From Bradyrhizobium sp. sBnM-33 (GTDB lineage Bacteria; Pseudomonadota; Alphaproteobacteria; Rhizobiales; Xanthobacteraceae): a stretch of DNA of 64,000 bases. Shown piece after piece: positions 1-7,944 of this stretch; positions within the stretch are counted from its first letter, which is position 1; every line of letters begins with the position of its first letter. The DNA lies in contig NZ_CP136624.1 of assembly GCF_032917945.1 (NCBI RefSeq), positions 868,001-932,000 on the forward strand, read 5' to 3'. The notes under the pieces are model-generated. The model did no database searches. It saw only the letters and a program-made list of their open reading frames with translations, and had not been told where the DNA came from. The translations under genes were made by a program, and so were the position numbers.

Positions 1-132
1 GTGCGTTCACGCGCGTCTTCGACGCGCTATGGCGTTGAGCCGCAGCGCCGGGATCCAGCGCCAGGGATCCCGGCATAGCAGCGCATCACGCCGCAAAGTG
101 CGGCGCGCTGCGCAGCATCCGGGGTACGCCCC
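1..132. repeat. Palindromic intergenic repeat, family B (edge copy)
   Basis: GC-rich stretch with self-complementary blocks (the CCGGGATCC and GATCCCGG arms near 48-75) and the phrase CGCAGCATCCGGGG that recurs in the copies at 9591, 46223 and 57342. It lies downstream of the minus-strand hydratase gene. Membership of the family is judged by eye. Confidence 0.5.
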
Positions 133-137
133 CCGCT

Positions 138-935
138 CTAGAACCGCGGCGGCCGCTTTTCTGCGAACGCCTCGATGCCTTCCTTGATCTCGGCGCTACG
201 CATGCTCTCGCGATGGCGCAGGTCGGCAGCCTCTTCGTCGAGCTTGCCGCGGGCGAATTCGTTGATGGCGTGCTTCATGCCGCGCATTGCCAGCGGCGCG
301 TTGCCGGCCAGGATAGCGGCGAGACGATCCACTTCCTCGTCCAGCATCTCGACCGGCGCCATGGCGGTGAGGTACCCGATCCGCAGCATTTCCGGTGCGG
401 TAATCTTCTGCGCGGTGAGAAACAGCATTTTTGCGTTGTCGACGCCGAGCCGGGAAACGTAGCGCTTAATTCCGCTCTTGTAATAATGCAGGCCGAGCCG
501 CGCCGCCGGCATGAACATTTCGGCCGTATCGACGCCGATACGGAAATCGCAGGCCAGCGCCAGATCGGTCGAGCCGCCATAAACGCCGCCATTGAGCCGG
601 CAGATCGTCGGCACGCCGAGATCCTCCAGCCGGTTGACGACGACCTCAAACGCCGATCCTGCGCTCTGTTGTTCCTTCTCGCTGGTCACTCGATCCGCGA
701 CCGAATTGAGATCGTAGCCCGCGCTGAAGGCGCGGCCGGTGCCGGTCAGCACCAGCACGCGGATCGCGGGATCAGCCTCGATCCGGTCGAACAGTTTCAT
801 GAGTTCGCCGAGGTCCTCGCTCTGCAACCGGTTCAGATGTTTCGGCCGGTTGAGGCGGATGGTGGCGCGCGGGCCGCTGATCTCGAGGATGGGCGCGCTC
901 GCCGTCTCGGCTGTATCGGACATTATTTGCTCCAT
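138..935 (-). CDS. Enoyl-CoA hydratase/isomerase (crotonase) family protein
   Basis: A 265-residue crotonase-fold protein. The sequence shows the N-terminal RATIRLNRP block, the oxyanion-hole segment FSAGYDL near residue 70 and the second block VYGGSTDLALACDFRI near residue 118, all in family order. Crotonases hydrate or isomerise enoyl-CoA thioesters in the cytoplasm. The usual catalytic glutamate region reads PAARLGLHYY here rather than PE-x-LGL, so activity may not be classical hydration. The gene stands alone with no operon partner. An internal ATG four codons in (MSDTAET, position 923) is an equally good start. Substrate unknown. Confidence 0.85.
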   Translation of the reverse strand: MEQIMSDTAETASAPILEISGPRATIRLNRPKHLNRLQSEDLGELMKLFDRIEADPAIRVLVLTGTGRAFSAGYDLNSVADRVTSEKEQQSAGSAFEVVVNRLEDLGVPTICRLNGGVYGGSTDLALACDFRIGVDTAEMFMPAARLGLHYYKSGIKRYVSRLGVDNAKMLFLTAQKITAPEMLRIGYLTAMAPVEMLDEEVDRLAAILAGNAPLAMRGMKHAINEFARGKLDEEAADLRHRESMRSAEIKEGIEAFAEKRPPRF

Positions 936-1195
936 TGTTCAGCCGTCATCGCCAACACAAGCGTGCCTGCTGCTGGGGAGAGCGTCAACGATGCCCTCGC
1001 GCCCGGTGCGCCAGGCGGTCGGGTTCGGGCCATGGGCGGGCTATATGGACGGGAATTTTACCCGGGAATAGTGAGAATCCCGACAAAACGTCGCCTTTTC
1101 CTCGTATACCAAAAGGGCCCTGCGGGCATTACGATAGCGGGCGCCGCAGCAGAATCGCGAAAAATCAGTCCCTGAAGAAAATTGGTTGGCCTCCA

Positions 1196-1861
1196 ATGGA
1201 TACGTCTCATCTGGCACAACACGCGGGAACGGCCGGTGCGCTGTTTGCCACGATCTTCGTGGTTGCCACCACGACGATGAAGACCATGATCCCCTTGCGG
1301 GTTTTCGGCATTCTCGCCAACGTCATCCTGATCATCACCGCAATTCCCGCCCGAAACTACCTGGTCATGGTGGTGCAGTTGATCATGCTGCTGGTTAATT
1401 CCTATCGGCTGCACCAGATGTTGCAGTTGGTGCGCGACGTCAAAAAATCCGTCAACAGCGACCTGTCGATGGAATGGTTGAAGCCGTTCATGACCGAGCG
1501 CCAATGCCAGGCCGGCGAAATCCTGTTCTACAAGGATGAGAAGGCCGAGGACATGCTCTATATCGTCAGCGGCAAGTTCAAGCTGGTCGAATCCGGCATC
1601 GTGCTGCCGGTAGGCGCCATCGTTGGCGAGCTCGGTATGCTGTCGCCGTCGAACATGCGAACCCAGACGCTGGAATGCGTCGAATCCGGCCTCATCCTGA
1701 GCGTCAGTTACACCAAGGTTGAGGAGCTCTACGTGCAGAACCCGGCCTTCGGCTTCTATTTCCTGCGGCTGGCGAGTGCCCGGCTGTTTCAGAATATTGA
1801 AACGCTTGAGCGGCGACTGGCACAGCAGTCTGCGCCGGCAGCCGAGCCGAAACCCGCGTAG
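1196..1861 (+). CDS. Membrane protein with cyclic nucleotide-binding domain, Popeye-like
   Basis: A 221-residue protein starting at ATG 1196; an upstream extension to 935 has no coding character. Residues 1 to about 80 contain two or three hydrophobic segments (ALFATIFVVATT, VFGILANVILIITAI, LVMVVQLIMLLV). Residues from about 100 form a cNMP-binding jelly roll (AGEILFYKDEKAEDMLYIVSG, then PVGAIVGELGMLSP). There is no C-terminal helix-turn-helix, so it is not a CRP-type regulator. Short membrane segments followed by one cNMP domain is the plan of Popeye-domain proteins, which have bacterial homologues. It is followed 17 bp downstream by the next gene on the same strand. Function unknown; inner-membrane location inferred. 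Confidence 0.8.
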   Translation: MDTSHLAQHAGTAGALFATIFVVATTTMKTMIPLRVFGILANVILIITAIPARNYLVMVVQLIMLLVNSYRLHQMLQLVRDVKKSVNSDLSMEWLKPFMTERQCQAGEILFYKDEKAEDMLYIVSGKFKLVESGIVLPVGAIVGELGMLSPSNMRTQTLECVESGLILSVSYTKVEELYVQNPAFGFYFLRLASARLFQNIETLERRLAQQSAPAAEPKPA

Positions 1862-1878
1862 AGGCCGGAGCCCAAGGA

Positions 1879-2763
1879 GTGTCAGACCGCGGTATTCTGT
1901 CGTCGTTGCGTTATCTGTTGGCCGATTTCATCGGCGACGATGACGACGAGCCGCCGTTCCTGCCCGAAGGACTGCCGGAGCCGGTGATGGCGGTGGCGAG
2001 CGAGGCCATCCATCTTCTCATCGACTATCAGGGCCCGAGCTACGCCCGGCTCTACGTCGACCGGCTGCGGCGGTTCATCGGAAAACGAGGCGTCGACGAA
2101 GTGATGCTCGGCGAAATAGCGCGGCTGATGGCGGAGCGCATGAGCTATCAGGACCCGATCCGGATCGCGCAGCTCAAGCTTGCCGAACTGCACGGCCCGG
2201 CCGGCGCGTCGGCCGGGTCTGTCGAGGTCAAAAAATTCCGGCTTGAAGAGCTGATCGGCGCACTGCCCGCCGTGATCGCCGAGTACGTGCTCGATGCGCT
2301 GGAATGGATGGGGTGGGCGCACAAGCGCGTCTCCATCCGCTTCAGCACGGCAAGCCGCTTTGGCATTCGCCGCCTTAAGATCGAGGCGGGGCTGCGGCGA
2401 TGGCGGCTGCTTTCGGTGCGCTATGCCAAGGAGAGGGTCTGGGTCGAACGCTGGCTGCACATGATCGACCGCAGCCTGACCAAACAGCCCCAAGCCGCGC
2501 CCACGATCATCCAGACCGCGACCATGATCGAGGGCTATGGCGACGTCTATCGGCAGGGCATGGCCGATTGGCACGCGATCATCGACGGGCTTGCCAAGCC
2601 GACCTTCGATGGCGTGCTGGCCTTGTCGGATCTCGCCGGCGCAATAGCCGAAGCGCGCGCCGCCGCCTCGCCCGACCCGCGGCAGGCCGCGCTCAAGCGC
2701 AAGATCGCGGAGATAAGGGCGCGGGTGTCTGCCGGCGCGGATGCGGCAGTCCCGTCATCCTGA
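1879..2763 (+). CDS. DUF6537-like protein (C-terminal part of indolepyruvate oxidoreductase beta family)
   Basis: A 294-residue protein with a GTG start preceded by GGAG at 1867; a stronger AAGGAG overlaps the start itself. The segments IDYQGPSYARLYVDRL (about residue 55) and EIARLMAERMSYQDPIRIAQLKL (about 80), and the later RRWRLLSVRYAKERVWVERWL and IEGYGDVYRQG, resemble the C-terminal region found in indolepyruvate ferredoxin oxidoreductase beta-family proteins. The N-terminal oxidoreductase domain of those proteins is absent, and no 2-oxoacid oxidoreductase gene lies nearby. Assignment is from remembered family patterns and needs a profile search. Function unknown. Confidence 0.7.
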   Translation: MSDRGILSSLRYLLADFIGDDDDEPPFLPEGLPEPVMAVASEAIHLLIDYQGPSYARLYVDRLRRFIGKRGVDEVMLGEIARLMAERMSYQDPIRIAQLKLAELHGPAGASAGSVEVKKFRLEELIGALPAVIAEYVLDALEWMGWAHKRVSIRFSTASRFGIRRLKIEAGLRRWRLLSVRYAKERVWVERWLHMIDRSLTKQPQAAPTIIQTATMIEGYGDVYRQGMADWHAIIDGLAKPTFDGVLALSDLAGAIAEARAAASPDPRQAALKRKIAEIRARVSAGADAAVPSS

Positions 2764-2768
2764 GATTG

Positions 2769-2836
2769 TAGGATGGGCAAAGCGACTTGTCCGCCGTAGC
2801 TCGACGAGCGAAGGCGGAAGCGTGCCCACCATCAGT
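2769..2836. repeat. Intergenic repeat, family D variant
   Basis: The sequence begins GTAGGATGGGCAAAGCGAC and ends with GTGCCCACCATC, which are roughly complementary. It resembles the GTAGGGTGGG element at 49620 and the GTAGGATGGG element at 44021. Confidence 0.45.
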
Positions 2837-2853
2837 CATCGTAGAACTTGGCC

Positions 2854-4251
2854 TTACGCGCTCTGCGCCGTCTTTACGACCACGACCCTGTCGTCCTGCG
2901 GATGATGCCGCTTGAGATGTTCGCGGCGCAAGCCGATTTCGTCGCGCACGAATTCATAGCCGAGCTTGAAGGTATCCAGCCCATCACTACTGATGGTGCC
3001 GTCGCGCAAGCCGATCACCACGCCGCGCAGGGTCGCTTCCAGCTCGTCCTGCAGTTCGTCGAGCGCGTCGAGAGAGTTGGCGTATTCGATGCGTTCGCCG
3101 ATATCGAGAATCGCGGTCGCGAGCTGGCTGGCCTTTTCCGGTGCGATCCGGGTGACCTTGGCGTAAATGGCGGCAAAAATCGAGCCGATGATGCTGAGCG
3201 CCAATAGCGCCACATACATCAAATCGCTGTAGCGCTCGACAAAGGACTTGGTCTCATCATTGATGTATTCGGCAGCGCCCGGATGCGCCACGACGAAGGC
3301 GTCCTTGTCGGTTTCTGCGGGCTCGATCTTTGAGGCGAAGCCGTCGGGTAGCGCAAGCTCGGCCTTGTTCTCATAGATGATCCGCGCAAGGTCGCCCACG
3401 GTGGTGGTCGAGAGCTTGGATTGGGCGACCAGTAGCCATTCGAGCCCGATCGTGTCGACGTCTTCCGCAGGGACGGCGGGGGAGGCGGACAGCATGCCGG
3501 TCGCCACCGTCTCCTCCGAGATCGCCGGGTACTTCCTCGCGATCGCTTTCGCCGAATCGATCGCATTCAGGGTAAAGCCGCCACGCCTGGCATATTGCTC
3601 GTAGCTCTTGTCCTTCACGACCTGCGAAGCGTGCGCGATCCTGATCACGGCGCCGAAGCCTGCGGCGAACAGTTGGTCGAAGGTTGCGCCCGGCGGGGCC
3701 ATCTGGACCCGCGCCGCCGCGTCCGGAGTGTCGGAGAGCTCGAGAATGTTGCGCACCAGCGCAGCCCCGCTCTCGTTGTCGGCGACGACGGCAATCTTCT
3801 TTTTCTTCAGCTCCGCGATGGATTTGATTTTCTTGCCGTTCGGGCTAATCAGCAACAGCAGGTCATGTTCGAGGATCGCCAGCGCGCGGGCGCGGGGCGG
3901 AATCCTGGCGTCGGTGCGCAAGATCGCAAGGTTGGCCTCCTTGCGATCGAACTGCGACAATGCCCTGGCATTGTCGCCGTTGGTCACGATCTTGAGCCGC
4001 AGCCGCGAGGAATTGTTCTTGAGCACCGCCGCGAGCCGGGCGGCGAAACGTGCCTCGGGGCCATTGCGCTCGCCGACGGCAAATACCAGCGTCTCGGAAT
4101 TGCGCAGCAGCGTCCGGCCACCCCACACCACGGCGGCGGTCAGGACTAGCGTCAGGATGGAAAACAACAGGATCTGGGTCCGGTTGCTCTTGACGGACCG
4201 CAACCGGGGACGCGGCATTTTCGGATGCGCCGTTGGGGCTTCAGCACGCAT
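2854..4251 (-). CDS. TAXI family TRAP transporter solute-binding subunit (membrane anchored)
   Basis: A TAXI-type periplasmic receptor of about 465 residues if started at the ATG complementary to 4249-4251; the frame stays open further upstream but that part has no protein-like composition. A membrane segment near residues 25-45 (LLFSILTLVLTAAVVWGG) precedes the binding domain, which carries FAVGERNGPEARFAARLAAVL and ERSGAALV-like ligand-lobe blocks (DNESGAALVRNIL). A second membrane segment (YVALLALSIIGSIFAAIY) and a charged helical tail follow. No DctQ/DctM permease gene is adjacent, so it may act as a sensor or with a distant permease. Start codon uncertain, with ATG at 4218 as the alternative. 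Confidence 0.8.
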   Translation of the reverse strand: MRAEAPTAHPKMPRPRLRSVKSNRTQILLFSILTLVLTAAVVWGGRTLLRNSETLVFAVGERNGPEARFAARLAAVLKNNSSRLRLKIVTNGDNARALSQFDRKEANLAILRTDARIPPRARALAILEHDLLLLISPNGKKIKSIAELKKKKIAVVADNESGAALVRNILELSDTPDAAARVQMAPPGATFDQLFAAGFGAVIRIAHASQVVKDKSYEQYARRGGFTLNAIDSAKAIARKYPAISEETVATGMLSASPAVPAEDVDTIGLEWLLVAQSKLSTTTVGDLARIIYENKAELALPDGFASKIEPAETDKDAFVVAHPGAAEYINDETKSFVERYSDLMYVALLALSIIGSIFAAIYAKVTRIAPEKASQLATAILDIGERIEYANSLDALDELQDELEATLRGVVIGLRDGTISSDGLDTFKLGYEFVRDEIGLRREHLKRHHPQDDRVVVVKTAQSA

Positions 4252-4614
4252 GGCTCGTACCCGGGTCAGGGACGTATCGCCGCCGGGCTGGGCGCCGCAG
4301 GCCGTCCGAATGGATTCGTAAATACCTAGAAAAGAACGATAATTTTGACCACCGGCCAATGATAGCCCGCGCTTACGGGCTTGCAAAGCGCGCCCGCCGG
4401 TAACCTTACCCCGGGCCGCGCTGCGCGCCCTTGCCGCAGTATCGCAGTTCCGCCACACCGTGCGATTTTCAGACTACCCACAGGTGCATTCCGCCACAGG
4501 AGATGTCATAAATAAAGGCACCGTTCGAATAGTCCGGGTTTGACAAGAACATTGCGCTGACAGCCTAGGCCCCGGTTTTCGCCATCTCGTCAGTCCCAGC
4601 AAAGGGCGTCAGCT

Positions 4615-5022
4615 TTGTTGTTTCCTTCGATGTCGTCCTCGATCCCGGTAGGTGCGCTGGTCGGATGGATGCTGCTTCTCACCGTGAAGCACGTCATTGC
4701 CGATTTCGTACTGCAAACTTCCTGGATGGCGATCGGCAAGGATCAAAAGACCGGTTGGGCGCTGCCGCTGCTCGCGCATTGCCTCGTGCACCTTGCGGTA
4801 TCGCTCGTGCTGATCCTGATCGTCGCGCCGCGATTCTGGTTCGTTGCCTTTATCGATTTTTTCATTCACATCACCGTCGACCGCCTCAAGGGGATCATCG
4901 CCTCCCGGTTCGGCGTGACGCTCGAGAACGAGCATCCGTGGTTCTGGACACTGATCGGTGTCGATCAGGCGCTGCACCACCTCACCGGTTTCGGCCTGGC
5001 GATCTTCATGGCGGCGAACTGA
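4615..5022 (+). CDS. DUF3307 family membrane protein
   Basis: A small integral membrane protein of 135 residues. The segment KHVIADFVLQTSWMAIGK followed by a histidine-containing helix (LLAHCLVHLAVSLVLILIV) and IDFFIHITVDRLKG are hallmarks of DUF3307. AAAGGG at 4601 fits a TTG start at 4615; ATG 4630 is the alternative but is badly spaced. Function unknown. Confidence 0.8.
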   Translation: MLFPSMSSSIPVGALVGWMLLLTVKHVIADFVLQTSWMAIGKDQKTGWALPLLAHCLVHLAVSLVLILIVAPRFWFVAFIDFFIHITVDRLKGIIASRFGVTLENEHPWFWTLIGVDQALHHLTGFGLAIFMAAN

Positions 5023-5152
5023 TACCGCGACCGGCGGCATCGACCCGATCCACTTTCGAAATTGCACGCGCATCTACGCTGGCGCGAATCACGTTCCGAT
5101 TCGTATTCGGGCTCCACTGGCAAGTCCCCCGGAACACTACTGGTGCGGGTGG

Positions 5153-5167
5153 TTAACTCTTCATTAG
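5153..5167 (+). promoter_or_regulatory. Possible CtrA-type box
   Basis: TTAA-N7-TTAG lies 38 bp upstream of the ATG at 5205, one base from the alphaproteobacterial CtrA consensus TTAA-N7-TTAA. Such a match can occur by chance. Confidence 0.25.
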
Positions 5168-5204
5168 AGAATTGCGCGGCATCTTCCGGATAGGGAGAAC
5201 CGCA

Positions 5205-5609
5205 ATGTTTTCAAGCCGCGACGCCTTCGAGAACGATTTCTGTCCAGTCCGGGACGAGCTGCTGGGCGAGATGTATCGCGCCAATCCGCATGGCCTGTCG
5301 CTGCTGGTGGAAAGCGTTTCATCCGACGTCCGCGCCATGCTGGCACTGTTCTGCTACCGCCGCAGCCACCTCCACGCGTTGGCAGTCGCCATCGCGGCGA
5401 GCTGCACCGAACGCGAGTTGATCCATTTCGGCGGCCGTGTCGGTTCCACGCTCTATGCGCTGTCGCGCGAACCCGCCGCGCGTTCCGCCTCGTCGTCATC
5501 GCACGGCGGCCGCAAGCCGATCACCCTGTCGACCAAGCCGCTCTCGACCTTCAAGCCGATCGAGGATGAGATCGACGACGAAGATTTTGCGGAAGCGGTG
5601 ACGGCGTAA
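5205..5609 (+). CDS. Conserved-looking hypothetical protein
   Basis: A 134-residue protein. ATG 5205 is chosen because AGGGAG stands 7 bp upstream; a longer open frame exists from 5172. The N-terminal 100 residues are predicted mostly helical with paired cysteines (FCYRRSHLHALAVAIAASC); the C-terminus is acidic (EDEIDDEDFAEA). No signal peptide or membrane segment. I do not recognise the family. Monocistronic, with a palindromic repeat directly downstream. Confidence 0.7.
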   Translation: MFSSRDAFENDFCPVRDELLGEMYRANPHGLSLLVESVSSDVRAMLALFCYRRSHLHALAVAIAASCTERELIHFGGRVGSTLYALSREPAARSASSSSHGGRKPITLSTKPLSTFKPIEDEIDDEDFAEAVTA

Positions 5610-5621
5610 GTCAGTTCAGCG

Positions 5622-5711
5622 GGTAGCCCGGGTGAAGCGAAGCGCAACCCGGGGGCTCTCTCGCAACCGGCTCGAGTCGCCCCGGATTGCGCTTCGCTCC
5701 ATCCGGGCTAC
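5622..5711. repeat. Long inverted repeat, family C
   Basis: Imperfect palindrome: GTAGCCCGGGTGAAGCGAAG at the left, and its complement CTTCGCTCCATCCGGGCTAC at the right, around a 50-base centre. It sits between convergent genes ending at 5609 and 5728 and could terminate transcription from both sides. Confidence 0.75.
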
Positions 5712-5727
5712 TGTCAATCGAGATACG

Positions 5728-6042
5728 TTACGCCAACACCGGCAATCCGTGCCGCTTTCGCGCCATCGCGCATTCCACGTCACCGGGCATGCAGGTGCGG
5801 CACACTTCGGGCCGCACCGCGTAGATCTGGCACGACGTCGCCTCGCCGACTTTGCCTGACAGCGCCGAACAACGGTCGCCGTCGCAGCGCATTCCGGACA
5901 GCCTTGCGTTGACGAATTGTTCCGGGATCAGGTCGAGCGCCGCGTCGTCCTCGGTGGTGAAGCGCGGCCAGTTATGCGAGTAATTGCAGCAGGCACCGCA
6001 GGCCTGGCAGGGGTTTTGGTTGTCGGCGGCGAATCCTTGCAT
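5728..6042 (-). CDS. YkgJ family cysteine cluster protein
   Basis: A 104-residue cytoplasmic protein rich in cysteine: CQACGACC near residue 12, then CDGDRC, SCQIYAVRPEVCRTC and DVEC. This spacing is characteristic of the YkgJ/UPF0153 family, thought to bind zinc or an iron-sulfur cluster. Role unknown. Single gene, convergent with the hypothetical gene upstream. Confidence 0.85.
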   Translation of the reverse strand: MQGFAADNQNPCQACGACCNYSHNWPRFTTEDDAALDLIPEQFVNARLSGMRCDGDRCSALSGKVGEATSCQIYAVRPEVCRTCMPGDVECAMARKRHGLPVLA

Positions 6043-6101
6043 GCCTCGCGTTTAGCCCGGAATGACGGCCGCGGCCAGCCGCCCGGCGCCAGGTATCCTG
6101 T

Positions 6102-6800
6102 CTAGGTATCTTTGGGCGCTTCCCAGACCAGGCTGCGCCGCCATTTCGCCCGCAGGATATCGCGCCGTTCCGGATATTTTTCGTCGTGATAGACCGCGTC
6201 GACGACGCGGTCGGTGCGGAAGCTGCGAAAATCCTTCCGCAGTTCGCACCACGCCGCCAGTATCCGCACCGCCTCGTGATAGCCGACCGCGATCGGCCAG
6301 ATCGTGCGCTGGCTGTCGCGGCCATGCTCGTCGCGATAGTTCAGCGTGATCTTCTTGCCTTCGTGGATTTGCGTCCGTGTCCGCACCATGTCGATGCGGT
6401 CGGGCTCCCTATTCCATGCCCGTCGGGCGCGGCTGGCCGGCTCCAGCACGAATGGCCGCAGCCGCTCCGGCACGGTCTCGGCGACTTTCGCCATCAGGTC
6501 CTGGGCTGCGCGCGCCAGCGCGGGATCGGCGTGGCCGACCACCCATTGCGCGCCGAGCACGCAGGCCTCGATCTCGTCAGGCGTAAGCATCAAAGGCGGC
6601 AGGTCGAAGCCCTTTTCCAGGATGTAGCCGACGCCGGCTTCGCCGCGGATCGGCACGCGCTGTTCGATCAGTGTCGTTATATCGCGATAGATCGTTCGCT
6701 TCGAAGTCTCCAGCTCCGCCGCGATCGCGTCTGCGGTCAAAGGCTTCCGGGTGCGCCGGAGCACCTGAATGATTTGAAACAGCCGGTCGGCCCGTCTCAT
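6102..6800 (-). CDS. HTH-WYL transcriptional regulator (YafY/DeoR-like)
   Basis: A 232-residue regulator beginning MRRADRLFQIIQVL; that ATG is preferred over an upstream one because the HTH begins immediately. Residues 1-60 form the HTH_11 domain (LTADAIAAELETSKRTIYRDI). From about residue 130 a WYL domain carries KITLNYRDEHG and the WPIAVGY block. WYL proteins sense small ligands. The gene is divergent from a small ORF and a GST gene. A 25-bp sequence between regulator and small ORF (6835-6859) recurs before the GST gene (7147-7171), so it probably controls itself and that GST. Confidence 0.88.
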   Translation of the reverse strand: MRRADRLFQIIQVLRRTRKPLTADAIAAELETSKRTIYRDITTLIEQRVPIRGEAGVGYILEKGFDLPPLMLTPDEIEACVLGAQWVVGHADPALARAAQDLMAKVAETVPERLRPFVLEPASRARRAWNREPDRIDMVRTRTQIHEGKKITLNYRDEHGRDSQRTIWPIAVGYHEAVRILAAWCELRKDFRSFRTDRVVDAVYHDEKYPERRDILRAKWRRSLVWEAPKDT

Positions 6801-6834
6801 GGCTGGTCTCTTTTCCTGATCGATGGCCCACGAT

Positions 6835-6859
6835 GCTGACAGCATGTTGGCAGCAGGGG
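6835..6859. promoter_or_regulatory. Predicted operator of the WYL regulator, copy 1
   Basis: Contains CTGACA-N6-TGGCAG, an inverted hexamer pair with one mismatch, followed by CAGGGG. 22 of 25 bases match copy 2 at 7147. It lies between the divergent regulator (start 6800) and the small ORF (start 6903). Confidence 0.65.
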
Positions 6860-6902
6860 TTTTGTATATCGGGACAACACCTCAATGAAAGGGAACTTGT
6901 CC

Positions 6903-7151
6903 ATGACGATTTTCAGCGAATTCGGCTTCCGGCGAAGCCGCGGACCTCTCGTGAATGCCCACCGGTTTGCATTGGAACAGCTCGTTTCCATCCACTGCGT
7001 CACGACCGACCTGCGCTGGGCGATGGTTGAGCTGGCATGGCGTTCGCTCGTCGCCATCTGCGCCCTGGCGCAAGAGCAGCTTGCGTCGTGGGCGCGCAAG
7101 TCCCGTTCGCCGCGGCAGGAGGAGGCCGGCGGCCGGCATTGCTGCTGCTGA
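6903..7151 (+). CDS. Small hypothetical protein
   Basis: An 82-residue ORF. ATG 6903 has AAAGGG 12 bp upstream; an in-frame ATG at 6885 precedes that site. The product is helical and Trp/Arg-containing, ending in a run of cysteines (GGRHCCC). Its stop codon lies inside the second operator copy. Regulator, small ORF and GST share the operator, which argues that it is transcribed. No family recognised. Confidence 0.5.
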   Translation: MTIFSEFGFRRSRGPLVNAHRFALEQLVSIHCVTTDLRWAMVELAWRSLVAICALAQEQLASWARKSRSPRQEEAGGRHCCC

Positions 7152-7171
7152 CACTATGGTGGCAGCAGGGG
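7147..7171. promoter_or_regulatory. Predicted operator of the WYL regulator, copy 2
   Basis: CTGCTGACA-N6-TGGCAGCAG, nine-base arms with one mismatch, 41 bp upstream of the GST start. It overlaps the last codons of the small ORF. Confidence 0.65.
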
Positions 7172-7212
7172 GGCGCTAGCCTCGGGCGTGCTTTTGAGAT
7201 TGGGAGACCCGC

Positions 7213-7944
7213 ATGATTACCCTCTACGGCTTCGGTGCCGGCTTCGGCCTGCCGGAGATCAGCCCCTTTGTGACCAAGACCGAAGTCCAGCTCAAGATGG
7301 CTGGTCTTGCCTATCGCAAGGAGAAGGCCAAGCCGCCGGCTTCGCCCAAGGGGCAGTTGCCCTACATCGTTGATGAGGCCGAGACGATCGCCGATTCCAC
7401 CTTCATTCGCGCGCATCTGGAGGCCAAGTATGGTTTCGACTTCGATGCGCCGCTCAGCCTGCAGGCGCGTGCGCAGGCCTGGGCCTTCGAGCGGATGATC
7501 GAGCATCATATTTATTGGGCGCTGGTCGGCGCGCGCTGGGTCGACGGCGACAATTTTGCCAAGGGGCCTGCGCATTTCTTCGACAGCGCACCGGCGCACT
7601 TGCGCGAGAAGATGCGCGAGGACGCCCAGTTCCGTGTCGCCGAGAATTACCTGCTCAGCGGCCTCGGCCGCCACGCCCCGGACGAGGACATCGATCTTGC
7701 CGCCCGCTCGCTGTTTGCGCTGTCGGTCCAGCTCGGCGACAAGCCGTTTCTGATGGGCGAAACACCATGCGGCACCGATGCCACCGCGTTCGGCGCGCTC
7801 GCCGGAATTCTGACGCCGTTCTTCGAATCGGCACTGCGACAGCGGACCGAGCAGTTCGCCAACCTCACGGCCTATGTCGACCGGATGATGCTTTTGTATT
7901 ATCCGGAATTCGCCTGGGCGCCGGTGCAGCAGCAGGCCGCCTGA
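7213..7944 (+). CDS. Glutathione S-transferase family protein
   Basis: A 243-residue GST-fold protein. The N-terminal thioredoxin-like domain (ITLYGFGAGFGLPEISPFVTKTEVQLKMAGL, with PKGQLPYI as the cis-proline loop and DSTFI for glutathione contact) is followed by a helical domain with DIDLAARSLFALSVQLGDKPFLMG. The pattern resembles the metaxin/Faxc-like GSTs more than classical detoxification GSTs. An operator for the adjacent WYL regulator lies just upstream. Substrate unknown. Confidence 0.85.
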   Translation: MITLYGFGAGFGLPEISPFVTKTEVQLKMAGLAYRKEKAKPPASPKGQLPYIVDEAETIADSTFIRAHLEAKYGFDFDAPLSLQARAQAWAFERMIEHHIYWALVGARWVDGDNFAKGPAHFFDSAPAHLREKMREDAQFRVAENYLLSGLGRHAPDEDIDLAARSLFALSVQLGDKPFLMGETPCGTDATAFGALAGILTPFFESALRQRTEQFANLTAYVDRMMLLYYPEFAWAPVQQQAA

